From Rhodoferax sp. (GTDB lineage Bacteria; Pseudomonadota; Gammaproteobacteria; Burkholderiales; Burkholderiaceae_C): 5,987 nt of DNA. Below, piece by piece: positions 1 through 5,987 of the stretch; the first letter of the stretch is position 1, and every line of letters begins with the position of its first letter. A model generated the notes under the pieces. The model saw only the letters and a program-made list of their open reading frames with translations. It was not told the DNA's origin and did no database searches. The stretch covers positions 1-5,987 of the forward strand of contig JAIFMA010000145.1 of the NCBI GenBank assembly GCA_020048795.1. The letters run 5' to 3'. Position numbers and translations under genes: made by a program.

Positions 1-521
1 TGTTCACTGATCATGTCACCCAAAAACTCGTGCTCGGGCAACTCTTGCGTGATGTAGTCGTGGTAGGCCAGCTCAGCCACCTGACGCACGCCATGCACCA
101 GGATGACCTTTTCAAACATCTCGTAGCTGGCGGGGTCGCGGATGATGCTCAAGAACGGAGCCAGCCCAGTACCAGTGCCAAACAAATACAGGTTCCTGGC
201 TGGCAGCAGGTAGTCAATGAGCAGGGTACCGGTGGGTTTCTTGCCGACCGCAATCTGGTCCCCCACCTTGATGTGCTGTAGCTTCGAGGTGAGCGGGCCG
301 TCCTGCACCTTGATGCTCAGGAATTCGAGATGTTCTTCGTAATTGGCACTGACGATGCTATACGCGCGCAGTAGCGGCTTGCCACCTTCCTGTCGCAGCC
401 CAATCATGGTGAAGTGGCCATTTGAAAACCGTAGCGCCGGGTCACGGGTGGTGGTAAAACTGAACAGTCGGTCTGTCCAGTGGTGAACGCTCAAAACGGT
501 TTCATTCAAAAATGCACTCAT
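1..521 (-). CDS. fpr: Ferredoxin-NADP+ reductase, C-terminus beyond the left edge
   Basis: Flavoenzyme that exchanges electrons between ferredoxin (or flavodoxin) and NADP(H) in the cytoplasm. The first 173 residues are present; the bacterial family is usually about 255-270 residues, so roughly a third is outside the window. The N-terminal part is an FAD-binding barrel with the RAYSIVS motif at residues 52-58 (the RxYS FAD signature). It is followed by the NADP-binding domain with GTGTGLAPF at residues 115-123 and VHGVR at 142-146. The ATG at 521 is chosen because AAGG lies six bases upstream (528-531) and the protein begins MSAFLNETVLSVHHW, a typical short N-terminus for this family. It starts 38 bases after the oxidoreductase stop codon on the same strand, so co-transcription and a shared ferredoxin pool are plausible. 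Family assignment is firm; the physiological direction of electron flow cannot be read from sequence. Confidence 0.93.
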   Translation of the reverse strand, partial: MSAFLNETVLSVHHWTDRLFSFTTTRDPALRFSNGHFTMIGLRQEGGKPLLRAYSIVSANYEEHLEFLSIKVQDGPLTSKLQHIKVGDQIAVGKKPTGTLLIDYLLPARNLYLFGTGTGLAPFLSIIRDPASYEMFEKVILVHGVRQVAELAYHDYITQELPEHEFLGDMISE

Positions 522-527
522 CAGTGG

Positions 528-531
528 CCTT
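528..531 (-). promoter_or_regulatory. Ribosome binding site of fpr
   Basis: AAGG on the minus strand, six bases before the ATG at 521. It supports this start and independent translation initiation of fpr within a polycistronic message. Confidence 0.5.
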
Positions 532-559
532 GGGTTATCGACTAAAAAACCGGCGTAGT

Positions 560-2596
560 TTATAGCGCGCGCAGTTGGGCAGGGGTTCGGGCGGTTGAAA
601 TGGCATCGGCACCAGCGGCGAAGGCCGCTTCCTGCGAGGCTTTGAGGGCATGCCAGAACGAATGTGCCAAGGCTTTGGATGAATCGGGGCCCAAGTTGGG
701 CTGGTCGGACTGTCTTGCGGGGGCAATTTGCGGTTGTGCTGGGTCGTGCTGAACCCACTCGGCCAGTTTGACCAGCGAGGTGTTGTCTTCGGCCAGCCAG
801 CGAAGATAGTTGGCAAACATATCGGCCATGCGAGCGGTCTCCCAGGCCACACTCTTGCCGGTTTCCAGCGCATTGATTTGGCGCGCCAGTTCAAAGTGAT
901 GCGCCTTGAAATCAATGTCTAACCCCAGCATGCCGCTGGCCAGCTCACTGGCCAGCGACTCGCTCCATTGCCGATGAAATCGGCACATCCCGATGTTGTC
1001 GTTGAACAGCTCATAAACCATACGTTCCACGTTCTTTGCACCGAGCTCCTGGGGACTGAGCACATTGGCACCGTAGAACACATAGTACTTGCCCATGATC
1101 GGCATGGGACTGGCCATGCCTGGGACGAAATACTGATTGGGCACCATGCAACCGGACTGGCCGTGCGACAAGAAAACGGCACGCTCACCGGGCCGTGTTT
1201 GCGGATACCGCTGGTTGAGCTCGTGGGCGGCGCTGCGGATACCCCGACGAAACAGTGCGGCCGCCGGATTTTGCAGCAGCGCCTGAATGACGGCCATCGC
1301 ATAGCGGGCGTTGATCATGCTGTCACCCACGATGTCAAAGTCGTTGCGTTCAGCGGTAAATCGGTCAAAGCGCAGGGTGTCTGGCGCCCCAAACCCGAAC
1401 GCCTCGGGCTCAATCAAACCGTCTGCCACGCACTCCATGATCCAGGCCAAGGTGCCACCCATCTGGATGGCATCAAAGCCCATGGCATCGGCATAGTCAT
1501 TGAGTTGCTCTGCGGCACGCTGGTCAAACACACCCAACTGGGGGCCCAGGGTGTGATAGGGCTCGTAATCCTTCTTGTAGGGGCCCTTCATCTTTTTGCA
1601 GGCCACGCTGCACGGCTCACCGCAATGCTTGAAGCTCTTGGTGGCGACGGTTTCTTCGTTGTACTGTTTGAGATAGTGGTCAACAATAAAGGTCTGCTGT
1701 TGCTTGAGTCGCTCAGCCTTGGGGGCGTAAACCGAGCGGTAATTAAAGCTCAGTAGCTTGTCCCCCATGGCATGGTAATTGGAGCCAAAGGTGCCGCCAG
1801 TTTCGGTCTTGGCATCAAACGCGTACTTGGCCGTCATGGCCTTGTCAACCTTGACGGCGCGGTCGCCAAAATGCTCGACAAAATAGGGGTCATAAGCCTT
1901 GATGCCCGCAACTTCGGCTTCCACCCAGTGCCCACCGAACATGCAACCGACCAGATTGTGCTGCTGCAAGAGCAAACTGCCCATGCCGCCGCGACCACAC
2001 CAGTCGGTCACATGCGTTACCACACCCTTGTCAATCGGGTTGGAGGCAATCGCCCCCTCGATGGTCATCTGGCTGGCAGGTCCGACCACGAAGGAGCGCA
2101 CCTGCTTGGGCGGGTACTCTGCGCCCCAACGCTCCAACAAGGCCTGTTGCAAGGCACCAATGCCGATCAATGTACTGCCACTGGGTGCCGGATAAGCCTG
2201 CCAGATCGCCGCCAGATCCGGCAGCGGCTCCAACCGGACTTTGACCCCCTGGCCATCGTTGTTGAGCAACAGCACGCTGGGTGTGGCTGCACGCCCGGTG
2301 ATTCGGACGTAATTGACCCCGACATGCTTGAAGGCAAAGGCCGCTCCGCCCATCGATGAGATGTAGAAACCCTCCCACTGCGGACTGTGACCACAAAAAA
2401 CCAACCGGCGCGAGCCATTGAGGGGACTGGCCGCGAACATGCCCTCGCCGAACGTGAATACGGCACGATCCTCGCCATAGGCTCGCCAGCCGTAGTCCAC
2501 CGGCCCGTAAATGCCACTGTCCGGTGTGATCTGGTGAGTCGAAAAAATTAGCGGATCCAGTGCAATGCGCAGTTCGGATTGGGTAAACGGCTTCAT
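560..2596 (-). CDS. Aldehyde:ferredoxin oxidoreductase family protein, GAPOR-like
   Basis: A 678-residue enzyme of the tungsten/molybdenum bis-pterin family that oxidises aldehydes to acids and passes electrons to ferredoxin. The N-terminal pterin-binding domain has SSMGGAAFAFKHVG (80-93), GPAS (172-175) and the GRGGMGS loop (201-207). The [4Fe-4S] ligands are visible as Cys325, Cys329 and Cys333 (CGEPCSVAC) and Cys538 in DNIGMCRFHRQW (533-544). Glu345 in YEPY is a candidate active-site glutamate by analogy with AOR. The Cys-x3-Cys-x3-Cys spacing, the VDYG N-terminus and the CRFHRxW motif recall archaeal glyceraldehyde-3-phosphate:ferredoxin oxidoreductase, whereas classical AOR has Cys-x2-Cys-x3-Cys and an FLGGRGLG start. 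No signal peptide is seen, so it should be cytoplasmic. The last 60 or so residues (about 615-678), rich in Ala, Gln and Pro, look like an extension. The ATG at 2596 has GGAG seven bases upstream. It lies 22 bases after alaS and 38 bases before fpr. Family certain, GAPOR branch likely, substrate unproven. Confidence 0.92.
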   Translation of the reverse strand: MKPFTQSELRIALDPLIFSTHQITPDSGIYGPVDYGWRAYGEDRAVFTFGEGMFAASPLNGSRRLVFCGHSPQWEGFYISSMGGAAFAFKHVGVNYVRITGRAATPSVLLLNNDGQGVKVRLEPLPDLAAIWQAYPAPSGSTLIGIGALQQALLERWGAEYPPKQVRSFVVGPASQMTIEGAIASNPIDKGVVTHVTDWCGRGGMGSLLLQQHNLVGCMFGGHWVEAEVAGIKAYDPYFVEHFGDRAVKVDKAMTAKYAFDAKTETGGTFGSNYHAMGDKLLSFNYRSVYAPKAERLKQQQTFIVDHYLKQYNEETVATKSFKHCGEPCSVACKKMKGPYKKDYEPYHTLGPQLGVFDQRAAEQLNDYADAMGFDAIQMGGTLAWIMECVADGLIEPEAFGFGAPDTLRFDRFTAERNDFDIVGDSMINARYAMAVIQALLQNPAAALFRRGIRSAAHELNQRYPQTRPGERAVFLSHGQSGCMVPNQYFVPGMASPMPIMGKYYVFYGANVLSPQELGAKNVERMVYELFNDNIGMCRFHRQWSESLASELASGMLGLDIDFKAHHFELARQINALETGKSVAWETARMADMFANYLRWLAEDNTSLVKLAEWVQHDPAQPQIAPARQSDQPNLGPDSSKALAHSFWHALKASQEAAFAAGADAISTARTPAQLRAL

Positions 2597-2603
2597 CGGG
2601 AAA

Positions 2604-2607
2604 CTCC
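2604..2607 (-). promoter_or_regulatory. Ribosome binding site of the GAPOR-like gene
   Basis: GGAG on the minus strand, seven bases before the ATG at 2596, inside the 22-base gap after the alaS stop. It fixes the start and indicates initiation within a message continuing from alaS or from a promoter inside the alaS end. Confidence 0.7.
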
Positions 2608-2618
2608 AGCGATAGGGA

Positions 2619-5261
2619 TCAGTCAGCGCATGGCAAGGACAGCTTGCGGGTCAGCCAAGGCTTCACGCTGTCGAGTGCTTGTGCCAGCCTGGCCGGCTCG
2701 GTGCCCCCGGCCATGGCCATGTCTGGCTTGCCGCCGCCCTTGCCACCCACCTGGCTGGCGACAAAATTGACCAGTTCGCCGGCCTTGACTTTGCAGGTGG
2801 TGTCGGCCGTGACACCGACGGCAATCTGCACCCTGGCACCGTCCACCACCGCCAGCACGATGACCGCGGTTTTTAACTTGTCTTTGAGCTTGTCCATGGT
2901 GTCGCGCAGGGTCTTGACATCGGCCCCTTCCAGTCGGGCCACCAGAAGTTTCAGCCCATGGATGTCCTGCGCCTGGCTCAGCAACTCGTCGCCTTGTGCA
3001 GAGGCGAGTTTGCCTTTGAGGGCGGCCATTTCTTTTTCCAGCGCCCTGACGTGCTCGAGCACACTGGCAAGGCGCTCATTGAGTTCACTGACCGGAGTTT
3101 TCAGTGTTGCTGCGGCCTGGCTGACCGTGCCTTCCAGATGTTGCAAGTACGCCAGGGCGTTTTCGCCCGTGACGGCCTCGATGCGGCGCACGCCAGAAGC
3201 CACGCCAGTTTCAGCCAGCACTTTGAACAGGCCAATGTCGCCGGTGCGTTGCACATGGGTGCCGCCACACAGTTCACGGCTGCTGCCGATGTCAAGCACA
3301 CGCACGGTTTCACCGTATTTTTCGCCAAACAGCATCATGGCACCGGTTTTCTGGGCTGACTCGATGTCCATCACGCGCGCTGCGGTGGCGACGTTGGCCA
3401 GAATTTCGGCGTTGACGCGGGCTTCGATCTCGCGGATTTCACTGTCTGTGACCGGGGCATTGTGGGCAAAGTCAAAGCGGGTGCGTTCGGCGTTGACCAG
3501 ACTGCCTTTTTGTTGCACATGGCCGCCCAGCACCTCGCGTAGTGCCTTGTGCATCAGGTGCGTGGCTGAATGGTTGCGCACGGTGGCGCTGCGCAGACTG
3601 GAATTCACATGGGCGGTGACACCATCGCCGAGCTTGAGCGTGCCAGACTTGAGCGTGCCATGGTGGCCAAACACGTCGGCCTTGATCTTTTGCGTATCAA
3701 CCACCTCAAACAAGGCGTGATCACAAAAGATGGCACCGGCGTCGCCCACCTGGCCGCCGCTTTCACCGTAGAACGGGGTGCTGGCCAGCACAATCACCCC
3801 GGATTGACCAACATTTATGGCTGTAGCGCTTATTCCATCTGCGTAGATAGCTACAATTTCTGTAGTGTCTGTCAACTGCTCATAACCCACAAATTGATTG
3901 CCAACTCCGCTGTACTCCAGTGCCTTGTCTTGCTTGAACTTGCCCGCTGCCCGCCCTTGAGACTTTTGACGCGCCATGGCCGCATCAAAACCGGCCGAAT
4001 CCACCGCCACCCCGCGCTCGCGACACACATCGGCCGACAAGTCCAGCGGAAAGCCGAAGGTGTCGTGCAGCTTGAAGGCCACATCGCCAGGCAAGGTCTT
4101 GACACCACCGGCCAGGGCCTCGTCCAAAATCTGCATGCCAATCTCAAGCGTTTCGTAAAAACGCTCTTCTTCCACCCGCAGCACGTCCATGATGCGCGCC
4201 GATTGTGCTGCCAGGCCAGGGTAGGCATGGCCCATCTGCGTTACCAGATCGGGCACCATTTTGTGGAAAAACGGCGTCTTCTGACCCAGCTTGTAGCCGT
4301 GGCGAATGGCGCGGCGGATGATGCGCCGCTGCACATAGCCCCGGCCTTCGTTGCTGGGCAGCACGCCGTCACTGACCAGAAATGCGGTGGCGCGGATATG
4401 GTCGGCAACCACCTTGAGCGAGTTATTGGACAAGTCGGCGCAATGGGTTTCGCGCGCTGCGGCTTTGATCAGTGCGTCAAAAATGTCAATTTCATAATTG
4501 CTGTGCACATGCTGCAAGATGGCCGCCAGGCGCTCCAGACCCATGCCGGTATCCACGCACGGGGCGGGCAGGGGGGTAACCGAGCCGTCTTCGGCCATGT
4601 TGAACTGCATGAACACATGGTTCCATATCTCGATGAAGCGGTCACCGTCTTCGTCCGGGCTGCCAGGGGGGCCGCCGGGGATGTGCGGGCCGTGGTCGTA
4701 AAAAATCTCACTGCACGGGCCGCAGGGGCCGGTGTCGGCCATCATCCAGAAGTTGTCTGACTTGTAGCGCCCCCCCTTGTTGTCGCCAATGCGGATCACC
4801 CGCTCGGGTGGCAGGCCGATTTCTTTCGTCCAGATGTCATAGGCTTCGTCGTCTTCTGCATACACCGTGGTCAGCAGGCGCTGCGGCGGCAGCTTGAACA
4901 CTTGCGTCAGCAGTTCCCAACCCCAGTGAATCGACTCGCGCTTGAAATAGTCGCCAAAGCTCCAGTTACCCAGCATCTCAAAAAAGGTGTGGTGGCGCGC
5001 GGTGTAACCCACGTTTTCCAGGTCGTTGTGTTTGCCACCGGCACGCAGGCAGGCCTGCACACTGGCGGCGCGTACATAAGAGCGCTTGTCGGTGCCCAGA
5101 AACACATCCTTGAACTGCACCATGCCCGAGTTGGTGAACATCAGGGTGGGGTCATTGCCTGGCACCAGCGGGCTGGATGCCACCACGGTGTGATTTTTGG
5201 AAGCAAAAAAATCAAGAAAGGTTTTGCGGATGTCGGCAACGCTAATGTTGGAGTTTGTCAT
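2619..5261 (-). CDS. alaS: Alanyl-tRNA synthetase
   Basis: Charges tRNA-Ala with alanine and clears mischarged Ser/Gly; cytoplasmic and essential. The product has 880 residues from the ATG at 5261 (E. coli AlaS is about 876), so it is full length. The class II aminoacylation core covers about 1-250, with the ARHHTFFEMLGNWSFGDYFK motif 2 region (88-107) and motif 3 GMGLERLAAI (239-248). The tRNA-recognition helical region follows to about 450. The editing domain shows HSATH (His564, His568) and CGGTH (Cys665, His669), the four zinc/editing ligands. A coiled coil lies around 725-757 and the C-Ala domain ends with GGKGGGKPDMAMAGG (839-853). An in-frame TTG at 5270 would add three residues (MIA), but the ATG gives the conserved short start MTNSNISVADIRKTF; the upstream Shine-Dalgarno is weak (GAG about 11 bases away). 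An AT-richer patch encodes residues about 465-484. It heads the leftward gene cluster and is divergent from the kinase gene. Confidence 0.98.
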   Translation of the reverse strand: MTNSNISVADIRKTFLDFFASKNHTVVASSPLVPGNDPTLMFTNSGMVQFKDVFLGTDKRSYVRAASVQACLRAGGKHNDLENVGYTARHHTFFEMLGNWSFGDYFKRESIHWGWELLTQVFKLPPQRLLTTVYAEDDEAYDIWTKEIGLPPERVIRIGDNKGGRYKSDNFWMMADTGPCGPCSEIFYDHGPHIPGGPPGSPDEDGDRFIEIWNHVFMQFNMAEDGSVTPLPAPCVDTGMGLERLAAILQHVHSNYEIDIFDALIKAAARETHCADLSNNSLKVVADHIRATAFLVSDGVLPSNEGRGYVQRRIIRRAIRHGYKLGQKTPFFHKMVPDLVTQMGHAYPGLAAQSARIMDVLRVEEERFYETLEIGMQILDEALAGGVKTLPGDVAFKLHDTFGFPLDLSADVCRERGVAVDSAGFDAAMARQKSQGRAAGKFKQDKALEYSGVGNQFVGYEQLTDTTEIVAIYADGISATAINVGQSGVIVLASTPFYGESGGQVGDAGAIFCDHALFEVVDTQKIKADVFGHHGTLKSGTLKLGDGVTAHVNSSLRSATVRNHSATHLMHKALREVLGGHVQQKGSLVNAERTRFDFAHNAPVTDSEIREIEARVNAEILANVATAARVMDIESAQKTGAMMLFGEKYGETVRVLDIGSSRELCGGTHVQRTGDIGLFKVLAETGVASGVRRIEAVTGENALAYLQHLEGTVSQAAATLKTPVSELNERLASVLEHVRALEKEMAALKGKLASAQGDELLSQAQDIHGLKLLVARLEGADVKTLRDTMDKLKDKLKTAVIVLAVVDGARVQIAVGVTADTTCKVKAGELVNFVASQVGGKGGGKPDMAMAGGTEPARLAQALDSVKPWLTRKLSLPCAD
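3811..3870. repeat. Possible repeat-derived patch inside alaS
   Basis: This 60-base stretch is 40% GC (24 of 60 counted), clearly below the surrounding gene. It holds short palindromes and repeats: AGCGCT at 3825-3830, GTAG/CTAC arms at 3843-3846 and 3851-3854, and CTGTAG at 3821-3826 and again at 3860-3865. On the minus strand it reads ...GTAGCTATCTACGCAG... followed by ...AATAAGCGCTACAG..., which resembles, from memory, dispersed repeats common in Comamonadaceae genomes. It is read in frame as AlaS residues about 465-484 (EIVAIYADGISATAINVGQ) and aligns without a gap to the equivalent region of other AlaS proteins as I recall them. It would therefore be replacement or convergence, not a simple insertion. 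Confidence 0.35.
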
Positions 5262-5289
5262 GGCAATCAAGGCTCAAGCGGTCATGGGG

Positions 5290-5318
5290 GTAGTGGCTGC
5301 CTGCAGGCCTTGTGTCAA
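5290..5318 (-). promoter_or_regulatory. Candidate proximal alaS promoter
   Basis: A perfect TTGACA -35 box occurs on the minus strand at 5318-5313. At 17-base spacing the -10 position is CACTAC (5295-5290), a poor match, so the promoter is either weak or activator-dependent, or the -35 match is fortuitous. Transcription would begin about 20 bases before the alaS ATG, giving a short leader. Confidence 0.35.
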
Positions 5319-5349
5319 AAAAAGCGCTGCATAAAACGTCAGATCTGGC

Positions 5350-5378
5350 TTGTACCTACGCAGGGCATTCGTTATAGT
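5350..5378 (+). promoter_or_regulatory. Candidate promoter of the pentulose kinase gene
   Basis: The -10 box TATAGT (5373-5378, one mismatch to consensus) is preceded at 17-base spacing by TTGTAC (5350-5355, three matches including the TTG core). The predicted start of transcription, near 5385, falls inside the palindrome at 5379-5392, which suits repression by an operator. The leader would be about 25 bases and includes the GGAGA ribosome binding site. Confidence 0.5.
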
Positions 5379-5400
5379 ACTAACATGTTAGTCATTACAA
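5371..5400 (-). promoter_or_regulatory. Candidate distal alaS promoter overlapping the kinase promoter
   Basis: On the minus strand TTGTAA (5400-5395, four of six consensus bases) and TATAAC (5376-5371, five of six) are separated by 18 bases. The 14-base palindrome lies entirely within this spacer. If used, this promoter would give alaS a leader of about 100 bases and would be mutually exclusive with the divergent kinase promoter. Assigned from box matches only. Confidence 0.35.
5379..5392. promoter_or_regulatory. Palindromic operator candidate ACTAACATGTTAGT
   Basis: A perfect 14-base inverted repeat, ACTAACATGTTAGT, sits directly after the kinase -10 box and over its predicted transcription start, the classic position of a repressor site. 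A dimeric helix-turn-helix regulator of a sugar or polyol operon is the likeliest ligand. The regulator family cannot be told from the site: a GntR-type protein is possible, and the CATG centre is unlike the CG centre typical of LacI-type operators. No regulator gene is in the window. Confidence 0.55.
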
Positions 5401-5401
5401 T

Positions 5402-5406
5402 GGAGA
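5402..5406 (+). promoter_or_regulatory. Ribosome binding site of the kinase gene
   Basis: GGAGA ends five bases before the ATG at 5411. An earlier ATG at 5400 is in another frame, so 5411 is the start. Confidence 0.7.
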
Positions 5407-5410
5407 CGGC

Positions 5411-5987
5411 ATGGATGAAAAAGTCTTTCTGGGCATTGATGTGGGCTCCGCCAGCGTACGCGCTGGCCTGTTTAACGCCAGCGGGCAGCGCCTGGCGTTT
5501 GCCCAGCGGCACATCCCGCAGTTTCATCCGAAAGCCCTGTTTGTCGAGCAGTCCAGTGCCGACATCTGGGCGCAGGCCTGTGCTGCCGTGCGTGAATCTG
5601 TCGTCGCAGCCCGGATTGACCCGGCCCGGGTAGTGGCTATCGGCATCGATGCCACCTGCTCTTTGGTGGCCGTGGGGGGTGATCGACTACCGGTATCGCT
5701 GGCCGAAGATGGCGACCTGGCACACAGCATCATCATGTGGATGGATCACCGTGCAGCCCAACAAACACAAGCGATCAATGCTACTAATGATGAAGCATTA
5801 AAGTACGTGGGCGGTGAAGTCAGCATCGAGATGGAACTGCCCAAGGTGTTGTGGCTAAAGCAGAACTACCCCGAGCGGTATGCCGCCGTGTGGCGTTTTT
5901 TTGACCTGGCCGACTACATGGTCTGGCGTGCCAGTGGTGCCGATGTGGCGAGCGTCTGCACACTCACTTGCAAATGGAACTACCTCG
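5411..5987 (+). CDS. FGGY-family pentulose kinase (ribulokinase type), 3' end beyond the right edge
   Basis: ATP-dependent sugar kinase that phosphorylates a free pentulose, probably D-ribulose or a close relative, to feed the pentose phosphate pathway; cytoplasmic. The first 192 residues are present of an expected 520-550. It starts MDEKVFLGIDVGSASVRAG, with the DxGSxSxR phosphate-binding loop at residues 10-17. Further family signatures are GIDATCS (78-84), WMDHRA (110-115), VGGEVSIEMELPKVLWLK (133-150), DLADYMVWRASG (165-176) and SVCTLTCKWNY (181-191). The last four are typical of the FGGY pentulose kinase subgroup that includes D-ribulokinases, rather than xylulokinase or glycerol kinase. 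It is the first gene of a rightward unit, divergent from alaS, with its own promoter and palindromic operator, suggesting induction by a sugar or polyol. Codons 117-130 lie in an AT-richer patch. The exact sugar is not determined. Confidence 0.9.
   Translation, partial: MDEKVFLGIDVGSASVRAGLFNASGQRLAFAQRHIPQFHPKALFVEQSSADIWAQACAAVRESVVAARIDPARVVAIGIDATCSLVAVGGDRLPVSLAEDGDLAHSIIMWMDHRAAQQTQAINATNDEALKYVGGEVSIEMELPKVLWLKQNYPERYAAVWRFFDLADYMVWRASGADVASVCTLTCKWNYL
5777..5799. repeat. Inverted repeat in an AT-rich patch of the kinase gene
   Basis: AATGCT (5777-5782) and AGCATT (5794-5799) are perfect inverted arms around an 11-base loop. They lie in a 40-base stretch (5761-5800) of about 35% GC, well below its surroundings. 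The patch encodes part of TQAINATNDEALKYVGG, a variable linker before a conserved motif. It may be a remnant of a dispersed repeat or simply relaxed codon choice. Confidence 0.25.

Noticed and set aside
540..575. Possible terminator between the GAPOR-like gene and fpr (six-T run on the minus strand at 549-544)
   Set aside because: The sequence before the T-run gives no stable GC-rich hairpin with matching arms, so I do not call a terminator.
968..1756. A 262-codon open frame on the plus strand, and a second at 1772-2359
   Set aside because: Both are antisense to the GAPOR-like gene, whose motifs are clear; there is no ribosome binding site or recognisable product.
2644..3720. A 358-codon open frame on the plus strand, Ser/Thr/Leu rich
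   Set aside because: Antisense to alaS; the composition is that expected from reading the complement of a GC-biased gene, and no family is recognisable.
3570..4760. A 396-codon open frame on the plus strand, opposite alaS
   Set aside because: It lies wholly antisense to the well-conserved alaS gene, has no recognisable domains, and long antisense frames are common in GC-rich genes.
5259..5270. TTG start codon at 5270 for alaS
   Set aside because: The in-frame ATG at 5261 gives the conserved N-terminus, and the TTG has no suitably spaced ribosome binding site.

Overview
The window looks like chromosomal DNA of a GC-rich betaproteobacterium, most likely a member of the Burkholderiales near the Comamonadaceae (Rhodoferax/Polaromonas-like). 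The basis is the GC-biased codon use, the style of the AlaS, ferredoxin-NADP reductase and pentulose kinase proteins, and short AT-richer patches that resemble dispersed repeats of that family. The assignment comes from recognition, not from a database search.

Layout. Three genes run leftwards on the minus strand in tight succession: alaS (5261-2619, alanyl-tRNA synthetase), then after 22 bases a tungsten/molybdenum-pterin oxidoreductase of the aldehyde:ferredoxin oxidoreductase family (2596-560), then after 38 bases a ferredoxin-NADP+ reductase (521 to the left edge, C-terminus outside the window). No convincing terminator separates them, so they could form one transcript. A fourth gene, an FGGY-family pentulose kinase, runs rightwards from 5411 and is cut by the right edge. 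It is divergent from alaS across a 149-base regulatory region.

The most notable gene is the 678-residue oxidoreductase. Its N-terminal half, Cys-x3-Cys-x3-Cys cluster motif and distal Cys motif match, from memory, the glyceraldehyde-3-phosphate:ferredoxin oxidoreductase (GAPOR) branch described in hyperthermophilic archaea better than classical AOR. Immediately downstream lies a reductase that could move electrons between ferredoxin and NADP(H). Together they suggest an aldehyde (possibly sugar-phosphate) oxidation module: aldehyde to acid, electrons to ferredoxin, then to NADPH. Substrate and coupling are inference.

The divergent region between alaS and the kinase has a perfect 14-base palindrome just after the kinase -10 box. 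It also falls inside the spacer of a possible distal alaS promoter, so a single regulator could touch both directions. Two AT-richer patches, one inside alaS and one inside the kinase gene, look like repeat-derived sequence kept in frame. No RNA genes, CRISPR array, insertion sequence or phage genes are visible.
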